DNA of 64,000 bases from Stictocephala bisonia (lineage: Eukaryota > Arthropoda > Insecta > Hemiptera > Membracidae), in contig JAQJVL010000321.1 of assembly GCA_035578905.1 (NCBI GenBank), positions 642,357 through 706,356 on the forward strand, written 5' to 3'. Both the position numbers and the translations under genes were made by a program. Below, in pieces: positions 46,098-56,144 of the stretch. Numbering within the stretch: position 1 is the first letter of the stretch; each line of letters opens with the position of its first letter. The notes below the pieces were generated by a model, which saw only the letters and a program-made list of their open reading frames with translations, did no database searches and had not been told where the DNA came from.

Positions 46098-47197
46098 GTC
46101 AATACCACTGTACGTGTATGGGTGGGCGGATGGGTCAATACTACTGTACTTCTATGGGTGGGCAGGTGGGTCAATACCCACTGTACGTGTATAGGTGGGC
46201 GGGTAGGTCAGTACCACTGTACGTGTATAGGTGGGCGGGTGGGTCAGTACCACTGTACGTGTAGGGGTGGGCGGGTAGGTCAATACCACTGTACGTGTAT
46301 AGGTGGGCGGGTAGGTCAATACCACTGTACGTGTATAGGTGGGCGGGTAGGTCAATACCACTGTACGTGTATGGGTGGGCGGGTGGGTCAATACTACTGT
46401 ACGTGTATGGGTGGGCGGGTGGGTCAATGCCACTGTACGTGTATGGGTGGGCGGGTGGGTCAATGCCACTGTACATGTATGGGTGGGCGGGTGGGTCAAT
46501 ACTACTGTACGTGTATGGGTGGGCGGGTGGGTCAATACCACTGTACGTGTATGGGTGGGCGGGTGGGTCAATACCACTGTACGTGTATGGGTAGGCGGGT
46601 GGGTCAATACCACTGTACGTGTATGGGTAGGCGGGTGGGTCAATACCACTGTACGTGTATAGGTGGGCGGGTAGGTCAATACCACTGTACGTGTATGGGT
46701 AGGCGGGTGGGTCAATACCACTGTACGTGTATGGGTAGGCGGGTGGGTCAATACCACTGTACGTGTATGGGTAGGCGGGTGGGTCAATACCACTGTACGT
46801 GTATGGGTAGGCGGGTGGGTCAATACCACTGTACGTGTATGGGTAGGCGGGTGGGTCAATACCACTGTACGTGTATAGGTGGGCGGGTAGGTCAATACCA
46901 CTGTACGTGTATAGGTGGGCGGGTAGGTCAATACCACTGTACGTGTATGGGTAGGCGGGTGGGTCAATACCACTGTACGTGTATGGGTAGGCGGGTGGGT
47001 CAATACCACTGTACGTGTATAGGTGGGCGGGTAGGTCAATACCACTGTACGTGTATGGGTAGGCGGGTGGGTCAATACCACTGTACGTGTATAGGTGGGC
47101 GGGTAGGTCAATACCACTGTACGTGTATAGGTGGGCGGGTAGGTCAATACCACTGTACGTGTATGGGTAGGCGGGTGGGTCAATACCACTGTACGCC
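46098..47197 (+). repeat. Large 36-bp minisatellite array with G-quadruplex motifs
   Basis: About 30 tandem 36-bp units, each holding TCAATACCACTGTACGTGTA followed by a G-rich half. Three common variants of the G-rich half: GGGTGGGCGGGTGGG (perfect G-quadruplex motif; six consecutive units at about 46372-46570), GGGTAGGCGGGTGGG, and AGGTGGGCGGGTAGG. Because 36 is divisible by three and the unit lacks stops, frames of about 363 (plus) and 345 (minus) codons stay open. They encode pure 12-residue repeats and are not genes. It lies in the LMX1 homeodomain intron; the transcribed RNA would be C-rich. Confidence 0.95.
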
Positions 47198-47390
47198 TTT
47201 GGTAATAGCTTAACTATTACCGAGCTAAGTAATAGTTAAGAAGGATAGTATAATGCTTAAAAATATTTGTAACTTTTGTAACCCCAATCTATTATTTTTT
47301 ACTGTATAGAGACAACTGTGGAACACCTGGGGATACTATTCTTATTTATAATATGTTTATGAATAAAGACCATTTGATTTGAAACAAGAA
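47198..47390 (+). mobile_element. Probable LINE 3' UTR remnant
   Basis: Ends in TTTATGAATAAAGACCATTT and GATTTGAAAC, a style like the other LINE tails in the window. It starts with a short inverted repeat, GGTAATAGCTTAACTATTACC. The family is inferred from its position after the LINE fragment at 45370-46085 and the array. Confidence 0.4.
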
Positions 47391-47493
47391 TAAATTATCT
47401 GATTTTATTGGTAGATGCTTCTCCGAATTGAACCTTATTCATCAGTAATATTTATATGTCGGAAATGTTTGCTAGTAAAAGTTAATCGCTTAC

Positions 47494-47630
47494 CTTTCTA
47501 CACGGTTTTGGGCTGACTTCGAAAGATGCTTTGAACTGTCTTCTCTGTGCCGATGTGAGAATGGTTCTCGGCCTCTTAGGTCCTCTTCTTCCGTCTCTAG
47601 GCCGGCTGTTCTCATCCAACAGCATATCAT
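47494..47630 (-). CDS. Lmx1: LMX1 exon: first half of the homeodomain
   Basis: Acceptor ATCTTGTTAG, then AT completing a GAT codon (phase 1 in), and 45 codons: [20 protein letters not shown], then [20 protein letters not shown] and KPCRK before the donor GTAAGC (phase 0 out). KRPRTIL is the N-terminal arm, and the rest gives helix 1 and the start of helix 2. The sequence [14 protein letters not shown] is diagnostic for the LMX class. The short Arg/Asp-rich segment before the homeodomain is the linker from LIM2, shorter than in vertebrate LMX1. Confidence 0.96.
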
Positions 47631-48945
47631 CTAACAAGATCACAATAAATATGTAATTAAAATTGTTCTTTTAAAACCTTTTATTACAATGTCAATGAGG
47701 AAAACACTTTTACACAATGTATAAAAAGAACCAATCATATTGTTTGTTGTAAAATGGATAACAATAGACTGAGTAAGGAACTAATAGTAACAAGTAGTAC
47801 AGAATGCAACACTTTATTAGTATAAGTGTTACACATATTAGTGTTGTAGTAAATATTAAACTAATATTTATTCATGCAGCCATAAATATATATTATGAAT
47901 AGATGAAGTATTATTTTTCTGTTAAACACAGTTAATATATCAGAAACATTTTTGAACTAAATAAATATCTTCACAAAGGTTTATTTGGATACATTTTTTA
48001 TCAAAATTCCTTTCTGAATTTCTCTGGTCTGATCATGACTAATGTGGTTAAGTAAAATCAGTCATTATATATTTTTATTCACGTATTAATAATTTTGTTT
48101 GATATGCCTATTGTTGTAATTAAATTCTAGTATAAAACTGGGAGATTTTTACATTATCGTCTGAGTATAGACAGGAAATAAACTCTAGGATTACGGAATA
48201 ATCCTCACTTTTAGACAACTTTTTTGCCATCCATGAGCAAACATATCTTAGTACATTATTTTGTGATACAATAAGATCTTTCATAAACAAATTCCAGCTT
48301 CTCCTTGAGGGTAGTTGCAATCCTGAAAGACTGTACAGAAAATGCTGTTTTTCCAAAGGCTTCAAGAATATAAGATTAAATATATCACTTTAGTTTGAGT
48401 ATGAAATCTGTAGATTATACTATACTTCTCATTCCCATACCACATAATACAGAACATGCATGATTTGCAGAAAATCTCCATTTTGCTAACAAATAAAGAC
48501 TCTGCCTAGTTCAGAAAGTTTTAAATACATCTGTACCTACAGTAATATAATTCCATTTATCACCATCCTCTGAATTATATAAAAGTCGAATATACAAATT
48601 CATGGTCCTTGGGAGTTGTCCTTGTCAGTAAATCCTGTGCACTTCACACAGACATAGGCAACGTTTTGGCCTTAATACTGAGTGTCATCATCAGGGCAAC
48701 AGAATGTAGACACTCATTAACTGAGTTTCTATGGTGTCAGCAGTTAGTGAGTGTCTTCAGTCTGTAGTCCTGATATGGTGGGACTGTGTATCGAGGCTGA
48801 AACGTCGTGTGTGCAGTACACAGGAGTTACTGACACGGTCATCATCCAAAGACCACTTTGTATAATGAAGTGTTCACTGTGGAAACCTACCCAAGAATTT
48901 TATAACAGTCAAAAGGTGAAAAAGTAAAACAGACCTTGTACCGAC
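47631..48945 (-). other. LMX1 intron between LIM2 and homeodomain
   Basis: Contains hairpin element 2 (48622-48836). The rest is AT-rich; an 81-codon minus-strand frame at 48120-48365 resembles nothing known and lacks good splice sites in a compatible phase. Confidence 0.55.
48622..48836. mobile_element. Palindromic hairpin element 2
   Basis: Two imperfect inverted arms of about 100 bp meet near 48733. The left arm starts TTGTCAGTAAATCCTGTG and the right arm ends CAGGAGTTACTGACAC. Inner arms pair TAGACACTCATTAACTG with CAGTTAGTGAGTGTCTTC. There is no coding capacity. The arms contain TGATGA- and GAAAC-like phrases, treated as a finding. Confidence 0.6.
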
Positions 48946-49166
48946 CTGTGGGACTGGACTGTTGCATGAGGAACATCTCCTTTTCAAAGTCCGGGCGACA
49001 GAAGAGTTGGCCACTGCGGAGCACAAACTGCTCACCCTTCTGTAAGGGTTGGCAGCACACCACGCAGACGAAACAGGGCAGGTGGTAGACGTGGGCTTGG
49101 GCGCGCATAACCATCTCGTGGGGCAGGAGGCGGTCTCCACATCGCGAACACTTGACACCAAACAGT
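48946..49166 (-). CDS. Lmx1: LMX1 exon: second LIM domain
   Basis: Acceptor TTCTGTTACAG, then A completing an Arg codon from the LIM1 exon, and 73 codons beginning LFGVKCSRCGDRLLPHEMVM. LIM2 zinc ligands are visible: CSRC, HLPC (H-x2-C), CVVC, and C-RP-D (CRPDFEKE). The conserved VMRA, VYHLPCFVC and QFVLRSGQLFC phrases match LIM2 of LMX1. It ends SSPT plus G (phase 1) at the donor GTCGGT, chosen because only this donor gives the phase needed by the next exon; weaker alternatives lie 4 and 11 bases on. LIM domains bind cofactors such as LDB/Chip. Confidence 0.95.
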
Positions 49167-49348
49167 CTGTAACAGAACCAATGTGATGTAATCAACATTA
49201 TATTGTTGTAAAATACTTTATTAATAACTGCTAAAGAATAATATGACATTTAAGTAGTAAGTATCAACAGTAATTGATTATTATTATTCCACATTTAAAG
49301 AGATTGTTTGAAGGATTCTTGGTTTTTACATAAACTTGTTTTGTTATA

Positions 49349-49351
<3 letters not shown>

Positions 49352-49392
<41 letters not shown>
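49352..49392. repeat. (AT)n microsatellite
   Basis: Uninterrupted TA dinucleotides, about 20 units. Confidence 0.95.
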
Positions 49393-49394
<2 letters not shown>

Positions 49395-49979
49395 AAATGA
49401 ACATCTCACATTATAGAAATTTATTATAATATAAGTAAAAAATATACAATAATTTTGGTAATTGATATAGATAAACCACGTTTATCTCCCTCAAAACTAG
49501 CGTTTACCAAAATCGACTACCTTAATATTTTGTCCTTATATTATAATAAATTTATATTGTGTTACCTTCATTTGTTTTGTATTTATAAAAATATTTATAT
49601 TATTTGGTCTTATTTCATATGGTAACTTTTTAGTGATTACTAGTCTACTAAATGTGTCCAAATTATTTATTTCATTTCGTGTAACAATGATATTTACTTC
49701 ACCATTGCTGCTATTGTATTAGTGAATCCATTAAAAGAATAATTGGATACAAAATAATTGTTTTGTACATTTTGATTTTATCACATTCAATTTTACTGGC
49801 ATTTAGTTGGGAAAGATGTCCAATGAAGACCCAGTTGCTTAGTTGACCAAATTTTTGTTTTGTAGGCTGCAAGGGATATGTCATGGTCCCACCATGTGTC
49901 GAACCCAGAATAGCTATGTATATCATAAAAGGTATTTTTGTCAAAAGATTATACTTTTTAATCCAAGTATTTTGATATA

Positions 49980-50201
49980 CAGGGTGTTTCTTTTAAAACA
50001 CAGCCCTATTTAAAAGAACAGAAAATGAAGGTTTAAGATAATTACAAGTTCATTGGTTGGTAGCTATGGTTCTTCTTCTTCCTTGGCTATCAGCTGATAT
50101 GCATTGTTGTTCACTTTATTTGGGTGTCGTGCAATGCCATTAAGCTGAGGTTAGAAACATGTAAGTAATTAATAGTTAATGTTGTAATTATAATTCTAGG
50201 A

Positions 50202-50270
<69 letters not shown>

Positions 50271-50538
50271 TCTATGTACAGTATTGTTCACTAGAATAAT
50301 TGACGCCTGCCCATGTACTAATTGTATTATATGGCAATAAAGTTTGATTGATTGATTGATTGATGGTTTTTGAGCAAAGATAGTGTTTACTGTGGAGGAT
50401 ATTTTTAAATCAAATAATAGTGGTTTATTTGAACACCAAACCTAAACGAAAATTTCGTTAAAATCATATAAATTACAAACAACTGCTTTGTTTGTAGTTC
50501 TTATTTCAAATAATGGGTTGTGTTTTAGAAACACCCTG
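49980..50538. mobile_element. MITE (CAGGGTGTTTC termini) invaded by a LINE tail
   Basis: Left end CAGGGTGTTTCTTTTAAAAC, right end (reverse complement) CAGGGTGTTTCTAAAACACA; TA flanks at 49978-49979 and 50539-50540. The CAGGGTGT start resembles the element at 56145-58392. Inside, 50190-50365 is a foreign piece: an (AT)n run (50201-50267), then CCCATGTACTAATTGTATTA, ATGGCAATAAAG and a (GATT)n tail, like the LINE end at 22070-22102. Confidence 0.65.
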
Positions 50539-50540
50539 TA

Positions 50541-50964
50541 CTATAATCATTTGTTTCTGATTATACCAGAATAATTATGTGTAAGCTCTATTCCGTCTTA
50601 GAGTAATAACAAAAACTTGTCAATTTGTTGTCAATTTATGTTTAACTAATTTGGTTAATTTATTTAGTTAATTCTAGTCTACTTTGGTTGTGTAAGCCTA
50701 CACAGCATATAAAAAACACTGTAAAAAAATCTTGTTAACAGTGTTTTTTTACAGTTTAACTATTCCACTCTTCAAACCAAACATCTAATTGGTTGATAAT
50801 TAATTGGCTTAATTAATTGATATTACTAATATAACTAACTCAAGACAAGACTTATTTTATTGAGTGAAACTGTAATTACAGAACGATAATTTTAAAACAA
50901 AAATGAGCACGTTAATGGGTACTTAGTTAAATAGAAAATAACGATGAAGTGAATCAAGAAAATG
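50541..50964. other. Intron spacer, nothing recognised
   Basis: AT-rich. A short inverted phrase (AAAAACACTGTAAAAAAATC and ACAGTGTTTTTTTACAG, near 50713-50755) could form a small stem. No gene was seen. Confidence 0.4.
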
Positions 50965-51183
50965 TTAATGGCTCATATCAGTCAAATTTGTATTCAATAT
51001 CCAGAGTGGCTTGTATTGCCATCTGTCCTTGCCGGCAATAGCGTGCTGTGTCAAGGGAGATGCCGACATGTCTTCTCCCAGACATTTGTCAGCTGTGACA
51101 AACGACCGACCACCGTCGTGCGATATTGGGGCTTTCTTGCTGTCGCCACCTACAAACATGCCATCTTTCACCCCAGACCACAC
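50965..51183. other. GC-richer island with open frames on both strands
   Basis: A sharply GC-richer patch in AT-rich intron. A 74-codon plus frame and a 72-codon minus frame overlap almost exactly. The minus product includes GGDSKKAPISHDGGRSFV; neither is recognised. It cannot be an LMX1 coding exon between LIM1 and LIM2, since those exons join directly. A nested gene exon, regulatory sequence or transposon remnant are all possible. Confidence 0.3.
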
Positions 51184-51784
51184 TAGTGTTACATGAATTT
51201 ACCAATACAGTAGTTATCCATTCTATATTTTATATATTTTTAAAATATGAGTTACCGTCTCACATCACGTGTATTATATTGTAATATCAGTACAAAATGT
51301 GCAAATAATTGATTTTGGAAAACTCCACTTATGAAATGTGTGTTAAAGGGGTGAAACTGTTCTTGATGATAGGAGGACCGAGAGAATGATTATTAAAAGG
51401 GAGGCATTACCTTGTTCGTAGGAGTTCACAGTAGTCACATGGTCTCCTCTTCTCTCACTTGACACTTCACTTCGCGCACTGGAGAGGAGATAAAGGAAAG
51501 AACGAGATGGTCAGAGATAACAAGAGGCGGGTGCATGGCTAACGGGTGGACGAACTACGCATGGCGACAAAGACTGAGTTGATGCTGACCTCATTTTCGC
51601 GCATGTGTGTGTATGTGTGGGGGAAGTCAGGGGCTTACAAAAGTGGAGTAATTCCATAGAGTTATCCATAGAGTAGGAGTGTAATTATTGCCAGTGAGTT
51701 TGAATCATTGTATGATTTATAATATATGTGACTTTATAATATATTTATTCATTTTGTTTTATTAGCCTCCAGAACTGTTACATC
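51184..51784. other. Intron spacer with a mildly GC-rich segment
   Basis: Segment 51410-51640 is richer in G and A (GAGAGGAGATAAAGGAAAG) but has no coding frame or recognised site. Confidence 0.35.
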
Positions 51785-52099
51785 ATAGAAATAATACTGG
51801 TTTAGTTTAGCTTTTTCTGTCGTAACAGTTCTTCAATTACATTACTGCTATGTACACTTCAAAGCAAATAGCTTCATCACCAGGCTTCCAAAAACGTCAC
51901 TGATTAAAACATTAAAACACTAAAATTATAAAACATTAACATATTTAAATGTTTTATAATTTTAGTGTTTTAATGTTTTAATCAGTGACGTTTTTGAAGC
52001 CTGATGATGAAGCTTTATATGCTTTGAAATACATAGCATTAATGTAATTGAAGAACTGTTTCGACAGAAAAAGGTAAACCAAACCAGTATTATTTCTAT
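51785..52099. mobile_element. Palindromic hairpin element 3
   Basis: Long, well-conserved inverted arms of about 155 bp: left from ATAGAAATAATACTGGTTT, right ending AAACCAGTATTATTTCTAT. The centre pairs CACTAAAATTATAAAACATT with its complement around a short AT loop near 51945. The arms also share GTTCTTCAATTACATTA and AACGTCACTGATTAAAACA. There is no coding capacity. It is the cleanest of three hairpin elements in the window. Confidence 0.75.
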
Positions 52100-52677
52100 T
52101 TTTATAATATATGTTGACAATGCAGGTGTTATCAATGAATTGCATATTAATTGATAAGGTAGCAAGAGACATCTTATTCTTTAAAACTAAGCTAAATATA
52201 AATAATGATTAGTACGCAACAACGTATCATCCTCAGACCAGAGGGATTCACGAAGAAACTACGTAATATGCTAATTATGAAATAATTCATTTCCGATGTT
52301 TGTTGCTTTTGCTTCTTAAATTGTTATGTTTTTCATCTCAAATTGCTTTGTATTCTTTATACTGTATCACTAAATCAAACACATAATATATATAACACAC
52401 TATATATATTAATAATAATTTAGTATTATATACGATAGTAAATAATATTTAGATATTATTTACTATTGTAAGCCATATCAAAAAATTTTTACAGCAAATA
52501 TTTAATAAATCTTCGTACATTAATTAAAAAAAAGTAATTTAATGAAAAAATCGAATCTTATTGACATTTTAAATACGTATACGAATTGTGAATTAATAAT
52601 TTTAACTCATAAAGTTTTCTTCCGATTTTTTTCAACCATATATTTTAAAAGTGGGTAAATATACACATACAGTAAGT
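52100..52677. other. AT-rich intron spacer
   Basis: Very AT-rich; no gene, terminal repeat or tandem repeat was recognised. Confidence 0.5.
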
Positions 52678-53594
52678 AGTATTAACCCACCCGCCCGCCC
52701 ATACACGTACAGTGATTGACCAACCCTCCCGCCCATACACGTACAGTGATTGACCAACCCTCCCGCCCATACACGTACAGTGATTGACCAACCCTCCCGC
52801 CCATACACGTACAGTGATTGACCAACCCTCCCGCCCATACACGTACAGTGATTGACCAACCCTCCCGCCCATACACGTACAGTGATATTGACCATCCTGC
52901 CCATCCATACACGTACAGGGATATTGACCCACCCGCCCACACATTCACGTACAGTGATATTGACCATAACGCCCGCCTATACACGTACAGTGATTGACCA
53001 ACCCTCCCGCCCATACACGTACAGTGACATTGACCATAACGCCCGCCTATACACGTACAGTGATATTGACCCACCCGCCCACCCATACACGTACCAGTGA
53101 TATTGACCACTCCGCCCACCCATACACGTACAGTGATATTGACCATAACGCCCGCCCATACACGTACAGTGATTGACCAACCCCTCCCCGCCCATACACG
53201 TACAGTGATATTGACCCACCCACCCACCCATACACGTACAGTGATATTGACCCAACCCGCCCACCCCATACACGTACAGTGATATTGACCATAACGCCCG
53301 CCTATACACGTACAGTGATTGACCAACCCTCCCCGCCCATACACGTACAGTGATATTGACCCACCCGCCCACCCATACACGTACAGTGATATTGACCCAC
53401 CCGCTCACCCATACACGTACAGTGATATTGACCAACCCGCCCGCCCATACACGTACAGTGATTGACCAACCCTCCCGCCCATACACGTACAGTGATATTG
53501 ACCCACCCGCCCAGTACAGTGATTGACCAACCCGCCCACCCATACACGTACAGTGATATTGACCCACCCGCCCGCCCATACACGTATAGTGATA
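52678..53594 (-). repeat. Second 34-36-bp minisatellite array, opposite orientation
   Basis: About 26 units containing CATACACGTACAGTGATATT, then GACC plus a C-rich half (CACCCGCCCACC, AACCCTCCCGCC or ATAACGCCCGCC). Units are 36 bp or, where 'at' is missing, 34 bp, so frames shift and only parts stay open. It is the reverse complement of the family at 46098-47197. In LMX1 RNA this array would be G-rich. Confidence 0.93.
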
Positions 53595-53964
53595 TTTACA
53601 TAACCTACAATCTGCGAATGAGTCGATAAATCGCGAGCTATTCGATGTACTAGAGTATTAACATGACAGATGTCAAATGCCGTTGATGACTCAGGTCGGA
53701 CAGCTGACAGCTGTAGTATTTAAATACTTTTTTTATACTCCCGAAATGGTAAAAAATGCCATTGTCATGATTGTTCATGATTTATCCAGAGTATAATACG
53801 CGTATAAACAAACATTAGCGAAGCTCAGCCGTTTTACTTGCAACCAAGCGATACCCATCGATGTATAGAAGAATAAAACTGGCGCGGTAAGCAAATAAAT
53901 GATTTAATGAATATTTCTGCTCAGTTAATTTTATTGCAACATAAGTAAACTGGCTTTTAATATA
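53595..53964. other. Intron spacer
   Basis: No gene or element boundary was recognised between the minisatellite and the LINE. Confidence 0.45.
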
Positions 53965-55390
53965 GCTAAACGGATAGTCGTCAGCTTACCAGCAGGGAAA
54001 GCAGCCGGTGTTGACAGTATCTTTCCGGAATTTCTTATGCATGCTGGTAACAAAGTGAAACAATGGCTTCAAACACTCTACAATAAGATACTTCACGTAG
54101 ATACAGGAAACTTGCCAAAAGCATTTAAGCTTTCAAAAGTAATAGCTGTTCAGAAGCCTGGCAAAGACCCTGAACGAGTGTAAAGTTATCGCCCTACATA
54201 TCTTCTTGGTGTTTGTTATAAGTTGCTGGAAAGGCTGTTTTACAACAGAATATCATCCATTCTTTATTCTCATGTTCTAATTGAGCAGGCTGGGTTTCAC
54301 CCTGGCTGAAGTTGTAGTGACCAGATCCTATCTCTGACATAATTTATCGAGAGTGGGTTTGAAAACACGTTAAAAACATATGCAGCTTATGTTGTTCTCA
54401 CAGCGGATTACGACACAGTATGGAGCAAAGGTTTGTTATTAAATTTCTACAGCCTCCTTCCATCCCTTTCTTTTCCGACTTCTAGAATGTTTAGTGCCAG
54501 GCTAATAAAAGTTTATCTCGGTCACGAAGAAAGCTCTTTTAGACAGTTGAAGGATGGTCTGTCACAGGGGTCCGTACTTGCTCCTATTATATTTAACGTG
54601 TATATTGCTGACATCCCAATCACCAAGTCTAGAAAATTTGTATATGCAGACGATATCGCTTTAGCTTATCATCACAAGGACTTCCAGCTACTGAATAAAC
54701 ACTCACAAACGATATTACAACCCTCGACAGTTATTTTAGAACCTGGAAGCTAAATCCTAACCTATCAAAACCGAAGTAGCCTGCTTCCACTTAAGTAACG
54801 ATCACCCAATCGAAAATTAAGCATCTTTCTAAATGGTGTAAAACTCCACCACAATAATAATCGTCCACAGTACCTGGGAGTAACGATAGATCGGTCGATG
54901 ACGTTTAAAAGTCATCTTCAAAAAACAGCAGCTAAAATTAAAACCAGGACAAATGTACTACCTCATATTACTGGAACAACTTGGGGAGCCATGCACACGT
55001 CCTGCATACTACTGTTTTGTCACTCGTTCATTCAGCTGCTGAATACAGTGCTCCCATATGGCTAAATAGCGCACATACTAAAGCAATTGATGTCCAGCTT
55101 AATGCTATTAGTGGCACTCTCATGGAAACTTCACTACCTTGACTCTGGTGCTGTGCAATATTTCCTCCAGAAAGAAAACTTTAGGAGGCATACTTAAAGA
55201 ATCCAATAAGATCTTGAATGCCCCGCACCTCCCCATTACCCAGGTTCTCCCACGTCAGAACTGTCGTTTAAAATCTCGAAACCTATTCTTACGTATAGTT
55301 TTTACAAAACCTTTTGTTAACCATGCAGTCTCTCACCTCAAAGAAGTTAATATTTGCTGTTTTAAACTGGTTCAAATTTAGGAATCATTT
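53965..55390 (+). mobile_element. LINE reverse transcriptase, decayed (best copy of the 4840-6180 family)
   Basis: Plus-strand reading runs through the RT in order: GKAAGVDSIFPEFL near 54000, LPKAFKLSKVIAV near 54115, YKLLERLFYNRIS near 54215, IEQAGFHPG near 54280, a decayed motif A (VLTADYDTVW) near 54400, motif B GLSQGSVLAPIIFN near 54560, and motif C KFVYADDIAL near 54640 (YADD intact). YLGVTIDRS follows near 54880 and TTWGA near 54980. Several stops (for example near 54181 and 54308) and frameshifts make it inactive. The 3' end is lost near 55390. The motif set fits a jockey-superfamily LINE; the family name is not known to me. Confidence 0.82.
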
Positions 55391-56144
55391 CATCGCACAG
55401 AAAACACTTTTTCTCGGAAAATTAAAAAATACTCGTTTTTTAAAAGACAATTAAATAATGATTTCTATTAAGTTATTTAAATAAAAATATTTAATGTGTT
55501 TTACGCTTAACATGAATATATAATTGTTTTTGTGGGAAAATTGTCAATTTCACCCATAAAATCACTTTTAATTTACACAACCTAATATATCCTTTATAAC
55601 ATTCGAGATTTGCATTAAATTAGGGTGTCCTGCAGGTCATACCTTCAGCGAAAATATATGAAAATTCGTTTTTTGTGGTTAACGGTTACTGTTTATAATG
55701 GTCGGTTAACGTCCACTAATCGCGATTTGCCGCGAAAATATTTTCTGCCATACCTCGAAAAATAATTGCCATGGATCAAAATAGTTTTTTAATTCGTGTT
55801 CAGCGTACAAACACAAGTCAAATTAAGAAAGATTAAAATATCATTTAGAATACAGGAAATATTACGAAAATGCTAAAAATTGTTTTACTCGGATTTTAAT
55901 TTTTGTTCCTTAAAAATAGAAGTGATTTTCGTAGAATAAAAAGTATCTCTTATGAAAATATAGAAAATTCTTGACCCATTTCAGAAAAAGTTTTACAAAT
56001 TTGTTAGGTAAGTGGAAACGGAATAAAAACAAGTTTTTTTCAATCTTAAACAATCTGTACAGTAACTATAATAAAAGTCGGTAATTAGAATACAAAAAGT
56101 AACAGATACAGATACAGATACAAAACAACAAATAAACAGATATA
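55391..56144. other. AT-rich intron spacer
   Basis: No gene was recognised; a short (GATACA)n run sits at 56104-56120 just before the mariner-type element. Confidence 0.45.

Larger units (their letters stand above)
43746..47493 (-). other. LMX1 intron inside the homeodomain
   Basis: Splits the homeobox. It holds a minisatellite monomer (about 43810-43865), LINE fragments (44650-45020, 45370-46085) and the large 36-bp minisatellite (46098-47197). The remainder is AT-rich and featureless. Confidence 0.7.

Noticed and set aside
46122..47213. 363-codon plus-strand and 345-codon minus-strand open frames
   Set aside because: Pure translation of a 36-bp tandem repeat whose length is a multiple of three; open on both strands and in several frames, with no non-repeat coding sequence.
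48120..48365. 81-codon minus-strand frame as an extra LMX1 exon
   Set aside because: No compatible splice sites and no similarity; flanking exons already join in phase.
52632..53583. Several 60-232-codon frames of repeating VYGRAGG/CTCMGGRVGQ type
   Set aside because: Same cause: 34-36-bp minisatellite. The frames switch wherever a 34-bp unit occurs.
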